A stretch of 64,000 nucleotides of DNA from Caulobacter sp. (GTDB taxonomy: Bacteria; Pseudomonadota; Alphaproteobacteria; Caulobacterales; Caulobacteraceae), in assembly GCA_016125585.1 (NCBI GenBank), contig WGLL01000012.1:1-64000 (forward strand), given 5' to 3'. Shown here piece by piece: positions 9,660 to 16,035 of this stretch. The notes under the pieces were generated by a model, which was given only the letters and a program-made list of their open reading frames with translations, was not told the DNA's origin and ran no database searches. Position 1 is the first letter of the stretch. Each line of letters begins with the position of its first letter. The translations under genes were made by a program, and so were the position numbers.

Positions 9660-11381
9660 TCAGGGGTGGGCTTCGGGCGTGGGGAAGCTGAGGGTCACCG
9701 TCAGACCCCCTTCGGGATTGACCGACATCTCGGTGCGCCCGCGCAGCTGGCGGGCAAAGGCGTTCATCAGGGTACGGCCGACGCCCTTGGCCTCCAGCGC
9801 CTCGAGCGGCGGGCGCTCGCCGCCGCCGGTGTCGGAAATGCTCAGCACGGCGTCGGGATCGCCGACCCGGAACTCCACGGTCAGGGCGCCGCCGCGCGCC
9901 GCCAGGCCGTGCTTCTGGGCGTTGGTGATGGCCTCGACGGCGAACAGCGCCAGGGGCGCCAGCTTGTCGGGGTCGATCATCAGGGAGTCGGCCTGGACCT
10001 CGACGCGCACTGAGCCGCTGGCGGTCCCGGACATCATCAGCTGAGCGGTCAGTTCCTCGAGGAAGGCCCGCAGGTCGGCGTTGCGCAGGTCGGCGCCCTG
10101 ATAGAGGGCCCGGTAGATCAGGGCCAGGGCGGTGATCCGCTGGCGGGTGTCGTTGATCGCCTGGCGCGCGCCGGGGTCGGTCAGGGCCCGCTCCTGCATC
10201 GACAGCAGCGAGGAGATGACCTGCAGGTTGTTCTTCACCCGATGGTGGATCTCGCGCAGCAGATCATCCTTGAGGGCGAGGGATTCGGTCAGGGAGGCGT
10301 CGCGGGCGACGATGGCGCCGGCCATCTCGTCCAGGGTCTCGGCCAGCTGGCGGATTTCCGGCGGCGCCGCCTCGGCCTGCAGCGGCCGGACCGAGAAGCG
10401 GCCGCGGGCATAGATGTCGGCGATCCGCTGCAGGTAGCCGATCCACCGCAGCACCGCCCGGTCGGCGGCATAGAAGACCGCCATCAGCGCCAGGCTGAAG
10501 GCCAGCAGCGAAAAGATTATGCCCGACAGGGGGTCGAGCCAGGCGCTGGACCAGATGCCGCGTGCGGGCGCCGACAGGACCACATAGACGTCATTCCCGA
10601 CCAGCGGCGCGATGGAATAGTCGCGGTCTCCGCCCTTGGGAGCGTGGGCGGTGATCAGGGCGCCATTCGGGCCGCGCGACCGCTCGAGCCAGGCGGCGGG
10701 AATGACCGGAAAGGCGTCGGCCCGGGTGACGGTGAGCACCGCGCCCTGGGCGTTGACCAGGGCGACCTCGGCATTCTTCGGCAGGCCCCGGCCCTCGGTC
10801 TGGGGTCTCAGGCTGGCCAGGGGAATGACCGCGGTCAGCACGCCGTCGGCGTCACGGCCGGCGCGGACAGAGGTCAGGACCACAGGCTCGTTGGCGTAGG
10901 CGACGCCGGGCTGGGTAGTGAGGGTCTGCTCCGCGCCTTGAAACAGGTCGCGGAACCAGGGGCGGTCTCGGCGCTGCGGGTCGGGCGGCACGCTGTCGGC
11001 ATAGCAGGCGACCCGGCCCTGGGCGTCAAAGCGGATCAGATTGGCGTAGCCGGGAATGCGGCGGACAACGTTTGACAGCCGCTGAGCGCAGTCGATGCCG
11101 ATGACGCCGGGGGCCAGGGTTTCCAGCAGGATATTGGCCGCCTCGAACCGCGCCCGGGCGTTGGTCACCGTCCGCTTCGCCGCGCCCTGCAGCGCCGCCC
11201 GCTGGTCGATCGCCTCGCGGCGGAACGACAGCCCGGACTGGATCGCGCCCAGGATCAGCACCGGCGCCAGGGCGACCGCCAGGGTCGCCGCGAGGCGGGC
11301 GCGGATCGTGCGTTCAGGTTTGGTAACGGCTTCAAGGTCGGAGCCGGGGCCGCCCCGCCTGCCCCGTAGCAGGCGTCTCAC
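9660..11381 (-). CDS. phyK: HisKA_2-type sensor histidine kinase, PhyK-like
   Basis: 573 residues: TM1 (about 30-50), a periplasmic sensor region (about 51-283, Cache-like), TM2 (about 284-305), a HAMP-like linker, a HisKA_2 dimerisation box (LREIHHRVKNNLQVISSL, phospho-His at 379 or 380) and a C-terminal ATPase domain (ITNAQKHG N-box, SDTGGG). The HxxN form of the box is typical of kinases acting on PhyR. Its GTG start overlaps the ecfG stop (GTGA), so it is translationally coupled in a nepR-ecfG-phyK operon, the same order as in Caulobacter. It should sense an envelope signal and phosphorylate PhyR. Confidence 0.9.
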   Translation of the reverse strand: MRRLLRGRRGGPGSDLEAVTKPERTIRARLAATLAVALAPVLILGAIQSGLSFRREAIDQRAALQGAAKRTVTNARARFEAANILLETLAPGVIGIDCAQRLSNVVRRIPGYANLIRFDAQGRVACYADSVPPDPQRRDRPWFRDLFQGAEQTLTTQPGVAYANEPVVLTSVRAGRDADGVLTAVIPLASLRPQTEGRGLPKNAEVALVNAQGAVLTVTRADAFPVIPAAWLERSRGPNGALITAHAPKGGDRDYSIAPLVGNDVYVVLSAPARGIWSSAWLDPLSGIIFSLLAFSLALMAVFYAADRAVLRWIGYLQRIADIYARGRFSVRPLQAEAAPPEIRQLAETLDEMAGAIVARDASLTESLALKDDLLREIHHRVKNNLQVISSLLSMQERALTDPGARQAINDTRQRITALALIYRALYQGADLRNADLRAFLEELTAQLMMSGTASGSVRVEVQADSLMIDPDKLAPLALFAVEAITNAQKHGLAARGGALTVEFRVGDPDAVLSISDTGGGERPPLEALEAKGVGRTLMNAFARQLRGRTEMSVNPEGGLTVTLSFPTPEAHP

Positions 11382-11983
11382 CGCGCGGCGCTCAGTCTCT
11401 CCGCCTCGGACAGGATGTTGCCCATGGCCTCGTCGGCCGGACGGCCGTCCCTGCCATAGGCGCCCGCCTCAAGAATGCCCTGCACGGCCTTGCGGGCGCG
11501 GCTGACCCGGCTCTTCACCGTGCCGACGGCGCAGCCGCAGATCTCGGCGGCTTCCTCATAGGCAAAGCCGCCGGCCCCGACCAGGATCAGGGCTTCACGC
11601 TGTTCGGCGGGGAGCACGGCCATGGCCTGGCGCAGTTCGTCCAGCGCCACCGGAGATTCCGGATCGTCAACGGCCACGAGCGTCCGCTCGGCGGCCTCCT
11701 GGTCGAGTTGGGTCGAACGCCAGGAGCGGCGCTTGTCGGAATAGAACTGGTTGCGCAGGATCATGAAGGTCCAGGCCTTCATGTTGGTGCCCAGCTGGAA
11801 GCTGGCCCGGGCGTCCCAGGCCTTGATCAGGGCGTCCTGGGCCAGGTCGTCGGCCTGGGTGGCGTTGCCGGTCAGGGTGCGGGCGAAGGCGCGCAGATGA
11901 GGGATCAAGGTCACCAGATCCTTCTGGAAGACATTGTCCCGGGCGGCGCCGGTCAGGGTGCTCAGATCCTCGGAGGCGCTCAA
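11378..11983 (-). CDS. ecfG: General stress ECF sigma factor EcfG (SigT-like)
   Basis: 201 residues. Sigma region 2 (LRAFARTLTGNATQADDLAQ and DALIKAWDARASF) and region 4 (LPAEQREALILVGAGGFAYE, then the AVGTVKSRVSRAR recognition helix) match the EcfG/ECF15 group. It directs RNA polymerase to GGAAC-N16/17-CGTT promoters and is held by the anti-sigma factor NepR. The start appears to be TTG at 11983, 9 bases after AGGAG and 2 bases after the nepR stop. It is probably autoregulated through the two EcfG sites upstream of nepR. Confidence 0.96.
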   Translation of the reverse strand: MSASEDLSTLTGAARDNVFQKDLVTLIPHLRAFARTLTGNATQADDLAQDALIKAWDARASFQLGTNMKAWTFMILRNQFYSDKRRSWRSTQLDQEAAERTLVAVDDPESPVALDELRQAMAVLPAEQREALILVGAGGFAYEEAAEICGCAVGTVKSRVSRARKAVQGILEAGAYGRDGRPADEAMGNILSEAERLSAAR

Positions 11984-11985
11984 GA

Positions 11986-12171
11986 TCAGCGCTCCTTGCC
12001 GGACGAACTGTCGGCGCGGCGCAGGATCTCAAGAAACTCGTCCGGCACCGGTTCATTGACCACTTCGTCGAACATCTGACGCAGTTTGACGCCGATGGCG
12101 CGCTGGCGCAGACGCGCCTCGTCCGAATTTTCGGCGGCGACGTGGGGTCTTGAAGACTGTTGATCAATCAT
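11986..12171 (-). CDS. nepR: Anti-sigma factor NepR
   Basis: 61 residues ending in the conserved NepR helix pair (IGVKLRQMFDEVVNEPVPDE, then FLEILRRADS). NepR binds and blocks EcfG; phosphorylated PhyR sequesters NepR and frees the sigma factor. The ATG at 12171 has only a weak ribosome site. The frame is open far upstream, but the predicted transcription start near 12220 (proximal EcfG site) excludes much longer forms. It is the first gene of nepR-ecfG-phyK, divergent from phyR. Confidence 0.93.
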   Translation of the reverse strand: MIDQQSSRPHVAAENSDEARLRQRAIGVKLRQMFDEVVNEPVPDEFLEILRRADSSSGKER

Positions 12172-12226
12172 GCGGTCGACGCCGTTGGGCGTATTTTCCC
12201 CGTCTTTGCTGGATATGTCGCGCTTC

Positions 12227-12252
12227 AACGCCGCCGCCCCCTTCTGAGTTCC
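12227..12252 (-). promoter_or_regulatory. Proximal EcfG-type promoter of nepR-ecfG-phyK
   Basis: Minus strand GGAAC (12252-12248), 17 bases, CGTT (12230-12227). It would start transcription near 12220, about 50 bases before the nepR ATG, giving positive autoregulation of the sigma factor together with its inhibitor. Confidence 0.7.
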
Positions 12253-12299
12253 ACGTGCCTGCCGGGAACCGTCCCGAAGACATCCTGATACATTCACCA

Positions 12300-12324
12300 A
12301 ACGCATGGAACCCGGTTGCGTTCC
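12300..12324 (-). promoter_or_regulatory. Distal EcfG-type promoter of nepR-ecfG-phyK
   Basis: Minus strand GGAAC (12324-12320), 16 bases, CGTT (12303-12300). It overlaps almost base for base with the phyR promoter on the other strand, so the two probably cannot be occupied together. The leader to nepR would be about 120 bases. Confidence 0.7.
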
Positions 12325-12331
12325 GCACGTT
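12307..12331 (+). promoter_or_regulatory. EcfG-type promoter of phyR
   Basis: Plus strand GGAAC (12307-12311), 16 bases, CGTT (12328-12331). The start would be near 12338, with about 80 bases of leader to the phyR ATG. It supports feedback activation of phyR by EcfG. Confidence 0.8.
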
Positions 12332-12417
12332 GTCGTCCCAGGTTCGTTGTGCGCGCGATTGCGACGCGTGGTGCGATGCGCCCCGACTTTAACGAAGACA
12401 TTTGAGACGGAGGGGTC

Positions 12418-13215
12418 ATGAGTCTTCTCGCCCGACTGGCGCCACATCTTCCCTATGTTCGCCGCTACGCCCGCGCCCTCACCGGCAACCAGACCTCCGG
12501 TGATCACTATGTCCGGGTGACCTTGGAGGCGCTGGCCGCCGGCGACCTGTCGCTGCATGAGCAGCTCTCGCCGCGCGTCGCGTTGTATCACGTGTTTCAC
12601 GCCATCTGGGGCACCTCGGGCGCCCAGCTTGAGGATCGCGCCGGCGCGGAGGAGATCGGCAACCAGCCCGCGGAGCGCCTGATGCGCATCGCGCCCCGGT
12701 CGCGGCAGGCCTTTCTGCTGACCGCTCTGGAAGGCTTTACGCCGACCGAGGCGGCGCAGATCCTGGATGTCGCCTATCCGGAGGTCGAGCGGCTCATCGC
12801 CCAGGCCCAGAGCGACATCGACGCCGAGCTGGCCACCGACGTCCTGATCATCGAGGACGAACCGGTCATCGCCGCCGATATCGAGGCCCTGGTCCGCGAA
12901 CTGGGCCACAATGTCACCGACATCGCCGCCACCCGCACCGAAGCCCTCGAGGCCTTCAAGCGTCAGTCGCCCGGCCTGGTGCTGGCCGACATCCAGCTGG
13001 CGGACGGCTCATCAGGCATCGACGCGGTCAAGGACATCCTTGAGCAGATGAACGTTCCGGTGATCTTCATCACCGCCTTCCCCGAACGCCTGCTGACCGG
13101 CGAGCGGCCCGAGCCGACCTTCCTGATCACCAAGCCCTTCCAGCCGGAAACGGTGAAGGCGGCGATCGGTCAGGCCCTGTTCTTCCATCCGGGCCGGCAG
13201 AAAGCCGCCGCCTGA
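12418..13215 (+). CDS. phyR: Anti-anti-sigma response regulator PhyR
   Basis: 265 residues. The N-terminal half (1-135) mimics an ECF sigma factor (LARLAPHLPYVRRYARALTG, then APRSRQAFLLTALEGFTPTE), and the C-terminal half (about 140-262) is a receiver with acidic pocket E146/D147, phosphoacceptor D191 (DIQLADG) and a lysine in LITKPF. When phosphorylated, the sigma-like domain captures NepR and releases EcfG, switching on the general stress response. The ATG at 12418 follows GGAGGGG. It is divergent from nepR and has its own EcfG-type promoter. Confidence 0.97.
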   Translation: MSLLARLAPHLPYVRRYARALTGNQTSGDHYVRVTLEALAAGDLSLHEQLSPRVALYHVFHAIWGTSGAQLEDRAGAEEIGNQPAERLMRIAPRSRQAFLLTALEGFTPTEAAQILDVAYPEVERLIAQAQSDIDAELATDVLIIEDEPVIAADIEALVRELGHNVTDIAATRTEALEAFKRQSPGLVLADIQLADGSSGIDAVKDILEQMNVPVIFITAFPERLLTGERPEPTFLITKPFQPETVKAAIGQALFFHPGRQKAAA

Positions 13216-13224
13216 TACCACACG

Positions 13225-13285
13225 GTTGCGCGCTCCAGGGCGCGCAACGGAAAGCGGGGCTGCTCGGCAAGAGCGGCCCCGTTTT
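13225..13285 (+). terminator. Terminator region after phyR (two hairpins)
   Basis: A perfect 9-bp stem (GTTGCGCGC, 13225-13233, with GCGCGCAAC, 13240-13248) is followed by a GC-rich stem with one mismatch (13255-13265 with 13271-13281) running into TTTT (13282-13285). The second hairpin is a normal Rho-independent terminator for phyR. Confidence 0.75.
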
Positions 13286-13294
13286 CGCGCCGCC

Positions 13295-13510
13295 CTATCG
13301 ACCGGCGTCGGCGGCGGCCGGGACCGGGGTATGTTCCGTCCGCGCCAGATCGTCGGACTTGAACGCCCAGGCCGCCAGCAGAACGATGGCCGCCAGCACG
13401 GTCGAGAACATCAGAACCCAGAGCACGGGACGACCCTTGTCGCCCTGACGCGCCTCGGTCGCCTCGACCTCGATATGATCGCCGTTTCTGTCGTGGATGA
13501 CCTGCGCCAT
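13295..13510 (-). CDS. Small single-pass membrane protein in the stress island
   Basis: 71 residues: a charged N-terminal part (MAQVIHDRNGDHIEVEATEA), one transmembrane helix (about 28-50, VLWVLMFSTVLAAIVLLAAW) and a short polar tail, so probably an inner-membrane protein with a periplasmic tail. The ATG at 13510 follows AAGGAGAA. An EcfG-type promoter (13564-13589) sits about 50 bases upstream on the same strand. No family is recognised; a stress-induced envelope role is inferred from promoter and location. Confidence 0.8.
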   Translation of the reverse strand: MAQVIHDRNGDHIEVEATEARQGDKGRPVLWVLMFSTVLAAIVLLAAWAFKSDDLARTEHTPVPAAADAGR

Positions 13511-13563
13511 GCTGTTCTCCTTGTCTGGGTTTCGCCGGCTCCTCCGGCCGTGACTCAGAGGGA

Positions 13564-13589
13564 AACGCGCCAGCGGCACGCGATGTTCC
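13564..13589 (-). promoter_or_regulatory. EcfG-type promoter of the 71-residue membrane protein
   Basis: Minus strand GGAAC (13589-13585), 17 bases, CGTT (13567-13564). The start would be near 13557, giving a leader of about 47 bases to the ATG at 13510. Confidence 0.75.
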
Positions 13590-13680
13590 GGCCGGCGGCC
13601 CGCGGTCGCCCTTCCGCCGCCCTGCGGGCAGCGGCGAAAATCACGTCAGATAAAAAGATCAAAAAAATTTGGCGGCGACG

Positions 13681-13706
13681 GGAACGGTTTTTGTCGCATC
13701 GCCGTT
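13681..13706 (+). promoter_or_regulatory. EcfG-type promoter of the candidate GsrN RNA
   Basis: Plus strand GGAAC (13681-13685), 17 bases, CGTT (13703-13706). The predicted start (about 13712-13714) falls exactly at the base of a long RNA stem and no open reading frame follows, so the product is most likely a small RNA. Confidence 0.8.
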
Positions 13707-13712
13707 TATGGG

Positions 13713-13840
13713 TTGCGGAGGCGGCGACGCCCCCCCCCGACTTGAGGCTGACCACAGTCAGCCTGCCGCCTCCGCACCCTGTTTCAAAGATGCATTGCCA
13801 TGAAGGGCGGACCTCTTCCCCTGGGTCCGCCCTTCGCCTT
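13713..13840 (+). ncRNA. gsrN: Candidate small RNA GsrN (general stress response RNA)
   Basis: About 125 bases without a gene fold into a clear structure. A perfect 12-bp stem (13714-13725 with 13765-13776) encloses an unpaired C-rich strand (13726-13744, with nine consecutive C at 13730-13738) and an 8-bp inner hairpin (13745-13752 with 13757-13764, CACA loop). A perfect 12-bp closing hairpin follows (13802-13813 with 13824-13835), without a strong U tract. An EcfG promoter ends 7 bases before it. Caulobacter GsrN is an EcfG-controlled sRNA that uses a C-rich 5' loop to pair with target leaders such as katG. Promoter, architecture and position in the GSR locus support the identification; I could not compare it with the known sequence. 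Confidence 0.78.
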
Positions 13841-13862
13841 GTCTGCCTGGTCTGCCTGAGGG

Positions 13863-14309
13863 TCAGGCGGCCGGAGACAGCCGCAGGGTCACCTCTGTCC
13901 GCCGCCGCAGAGGCGCCACCGCGCCGGCCTCGGTCACCGCGCCGGACTCGCCCGCCGCCGTCACCCGGGCGTCGCCGATGCCCAGATCCCGCAATGTCCT
14001 GGTCACCGCGGTCGCCCGCTGCTCGGACAGTTTGAGATTGGCGGCCGGATCGCCGACCGGATCGGCAAGCCCCATGACATCAACGCTGTTCACGCGGCAG
14101 CCGGCCGCCTGATCCGCGGCGCCCTTCAGCACCGCCTTGGCGTCGCGGCTGATCCGGGCCGAGCCGGTCTGGAAGTAGATGGCCACGCTGATGTCGGAGC
14201 AGGGGGTAAAGCGGGCGGTCTCGACCGGCTTGGGAAGCAGGCTGCAGGCGCCCAGGGCCACAAGCCCGCCGGCCAGCGCCACCGTCATCAACAATCGTCT
14301 GTAGGTCAT
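13863..14309 (-). CDS. OmpA-like peptidoglycan-associated lipoprotein
   Basis: 148 residues. The signal peptide ends in a lipobox (LVALGAC, Cys22), and the mature part (about 40-148) is an OmpA/MotB-type domain: YFQTGSARISRDAKAVL at its start, LSEQRATAVTRTL and a terminal RRRTEVTLRL. Such domains bind peptidoglycan and tie the outer membrane to the wall. The domain is short, and the usual D-x-x-G context is partly altered (GLADPVGDPAANLKLSEQRA). The ATG at 14309 follows GGGGA. It lies inside the stress island, but I found no EcfG site directly before it. Confidence 0.85.
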   Translation of the reverse strand: MTYRRLLMTVALAGGLVALGACSLLPKPVETARFTPCSDISVAIYFQTGSARISRDAKAVLKGAADQAAGCRVNSVDVMGLADPVGDPAANLKLSEQRATAVTRTLRDLGIGDARVTAAGESGAVTEAGAVAPLRRRTEVTLRLSPAA

Positions 14310-14354
14310 GGTGTCCCCGATGTTCGGCCAGAATTGGCCGCAGATACTCGCCGC

Positions 14355-14594
14355 CTAGAGGCGCGGCTGCCCGTTCTCCCAGAAGTAGGCGCCCTTGACC
14401 GGGTCGAAGTAGTAGTAGCGGCCGCTCTTCTGATCGAGATACTGCCGACGGTTCAGGCCCGACGGCGCGGGGCGCCCGGCCAGCGGAGACCGCATCGTCT
14501 CCCCCGGCGGCGGGGGCGGCGGCGGTGGAATATGCGCGCAGGCGGAGAGCGCCGACGCGATCAGCAGCGATACTAGCAGCAGGCCAGGTCTCAA
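14355..14594 (-). CDS. Small proline-rich lipoprotein in the stress island
   Basis: 79 residues, apparently starting with TTG at 14594 (AAGGAA about 10 bases upstream; no ATG or GTG in a suitable place). A signal peptide (RPGLLLVSLLIASALSAC) ends in a lipobox, then a run of eight prolines and a C-terminal YLDQKSGRYYYFDPVKGAYF segment. An EcfG-type promoter (14659-14684) lies about 60 bases upstream on the same strand. No family is recognised. The reading frame is supported by the lipobox and codon bias; the start is less sure. Confidence 0.65.
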   Translation of the reverse strand: MRPGLLLVSLLIASALSACAHIPPPPPPPPGETMRSPLAGRPAPSGLNRRQYLDQKSGRYYYFDPVKGAYFWENGQPRL

Positions 14595-14658
14595 CGGGGA
14601 AATTCCTTTTGGACATGCCTCGCGGGGCGGCCTTTCGGCCGACCCGTCTGGCTGCGAT

Positions 14659-14684
14659 AACGCCGGTAGTCTATCAATGGTTCC
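14659..14684 (-). promoter_or_regulatory. EcfG-type promoter of the proline-rich lipoprotein
   Basis: Minus strand GGAAC (14684-14680), 17 bases, CGTT (14662-14659). Transcription would begin near 14652, about 58 bases before the TTG start. Confidence 0.7.
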
Positions 14685-14711
14685 CTGCATGGAACCCGGA
14701 CGGAACCTGCG

Positions 14712-14736
14712 GGAACCTCGCGGCGAGCCTGCCGTT
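14712..14736 (+). promoter_or_regulatory. EcfG-type promoter of the 121-residue membrane protein
   Basis: Plus strand GGAAC (14712-14716), 16 bases, CGTT (14733-14736). The start would be near 14743, only about 25 bases before the ATG at 14768. Two further GGAAC boxes (14691, 14702) precede it but lack a spaced CGTT. Confidence 0.72.
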
Positions 14737-14767
14737 GATGAGGCGACTTTTCTCTTGGAGAACCGCC

Positions 14768-15133
14768 ATGAAACCCCTGTTCCGCAAGCGTGCGGCAGAG
14801 CCGCGCGAGGCCACGCCCGACAACGGACCGACCAAGGGCCCGACCGACGCTGACCTTTCCGCCGCCTATCAACGGGGCCGCAAGGATGAACGGGCCCGGC
14901 ACAGGCGTTCGCCGCTGATCGCGGTCGCCCTGGTCGCCGTGGCGCTGGTCGGCGGCGCGTCTCTGGTGCTGGCCGCGCGCGAAGGATCGTTCCGCGAAGG
15001 CGGGGCGGTGCTGGACGCCGGGGTCGGCGTCGCCGCCCGTGAGGCCGTGCCCACCCTGAAGCGCGGCGCCCACAAGGCCGGCGAGGAACTGCGCAAGGTG
15101 CAGGATAACCTCTCCTCGGACACGCCGGGCTGA
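14768..15133 (+). CDS. Single-pass membrane protein of unknown function in the stress island
   Basis: 121 residues: a charged cytoplasmic N-terminus (KPLFRKRAAEPREATPDN, later RGRKDERARHRR), one transmembrane helix (about 49-69, PLIAVALVAVALVGGASLVL) and a polar, helix-prone C-terminus (TLKRGAHKAGEELRKVQDNL). The ATG at 14768 follows TTGGAGAA and a close EcfG-type promoter. It is 5 bases upstream of the lipid kinase gene, so stress-driven transcription may run into 15139-16877. No family is recognised. Confidence 0.78.
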   Translation: MKPLFRKRAAEPREATPDNGPTKGPTDADLSAAYQRGRKDERARHRRSPLIAVALVAVALVGGASLVLAAREGSFREGGAVLDAGVGVAAREAVPTLKRGAHKAGEELRKVQDNLSSDTPG

Positions 15134-15138
15134 CGCGG

Positions 15139-16035
15139 GTGGCGGGGGCGAAGACAGACGGGCGGCCGGACATCCGGCGCATTCAGGTGATCGCCAATCC
15201 GGCGTCCGGAAGCGTGGGGCCTAATGTGCGAGGCGAGGTCGAGGTGATCCTGGCCCGGCACGACGTCGAGGCCGTGATCCATACCACCGGGGAAAACCGG
15301 CTTGAGGACCTGCTGGCTGCGGCGGTGGCGGCCAAGCCGGACCTGCTGGTGATCATCGCCGGCGACGGCACCGCCCGCGCCGCGGGCGAGGCGGCCGGAC
15401 CGGACGGGCCGCTGGTCGCGCCGCTTCCCGGCGGCACTATGAACATGCTGCCCGGCGCCCTCTACGGAACCCGTGACTGGAAGACAGCGCTGGAAGACAT
15501 CCTGACCGACGGCGAGGTGCGCCCGATTTCGGGCGGCATGGTGGATCGGCACGCCTTCTATGTCGCCGCCATCCTCGGATCCCCCGCCCTCTGGGCCAGG
15601 GCGCGGGAGGCTGTGCGGCTTGGCCGGGTATGGCTGGCGGTGCAAAGGGCGCGCTGGGCCCTCAACCAGGCGTTCCGGGGCCGCCTCCGTTTCACCCTCG
15701 ACGGGGAACGGCGGGAAAAATCCGAGGCCCTGTCCTTCATCTGTCCCCTGGTTTCGCAAGGGGTCGACAACGACATTGCCGGCCTTGAGGCCGCCGCGCT
15801 CGATCCGAGCAGCGCCCTGGACGTGTTTCGGCTCGCCCTGTCCGCCGCGGCCGGGAACTGGCGGATCGACCCCTCGGTCCACGTCACCATCTGCCGCCAG
15901 GCCTATTGCTGGGCCGGCGGCAAGATCCCCGCCATCCTTGACGGCGAACCGGTGTCGCTTGATCGCACCGCCCTGGTCCGGTTCCGCCCCAATGCGTTTC
16001 GCGCTCTGGTGCCGGCCGAACGGACAGACCCGTGA
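15139..16035 (+). CDS. Diacylglycerol/lipid kinase family protein
   Basis: 298 residues. The DAGK catalytic domain covers about residues 14-140, with the nucleotide-binding motif VIIAGDGTARAAGE and the LPGGTMNML loop; the C-terminal half forms the second lobe. Related proteins (YegS, DgkB, LCB5-like) phosphorylate diacylglycerol or similar lipids at the membrane. The start is GTG at 15139 with no clear ribosome site, probably reached by readthrough from the gene 5 bases upstream. Its stop overlaps the start of the phosphoesterase gene (GTGA), so the two are coupled. Confidence 0.88.
   Translation: MAGAKTDGRPDIRRIQVIANPASGSVGPNVRGEVEVILARHDVEAVIHTTGENRLEDLLAAAVAAKPDLLVIIAGDGTARAAGEAAGPDGPLVAPLPGGTMNMLPGALYGTRDWKTALEDILTDGEVRPISGGMVDRHAFYVAAILGSPALWARAREAVRLGRVWLAVQRARWALNQAFRGRLRFTLDGERREKSEALSFICPLVSQGVDNDIAGLEAAALDPSSALDVFRLALSAAAGNWRIDPSVHVTICRQAYCWAGGKIPAILDGEPVSLDRTALVRFRPNAFRALVPAERTDP

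Noticed and set aside
12172..12909. Upstream extension of the nepR frame into the region opposite phyR
   Set aside because: The frame stays open by chance; NepR homology covers only the last ~60 codons and the predicted transcription start lies inside the extension.
13511..13862. A small protein gene in the gap downstream of the plus-strand EcfG promoter
   Set aside because: No start codon with a ribosome site follows the predicted transcription start; the extensive base pairing and C run fit an RNA better.
14080..14616. A 178-codon minus-strand frame (starting MSKRNFPVETW) covering the OmpA-like and lipoprotein genes
   Set aside because: It is out of frame with both genes that carry clear lipoboxes, and its composition is shadow-like.
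14691..14706. Two additional GGAAC boxes before the 121-residue gene
   Set aside because: Neither has CGTT at 16 or 17 bases; only the third box at 14712 does.
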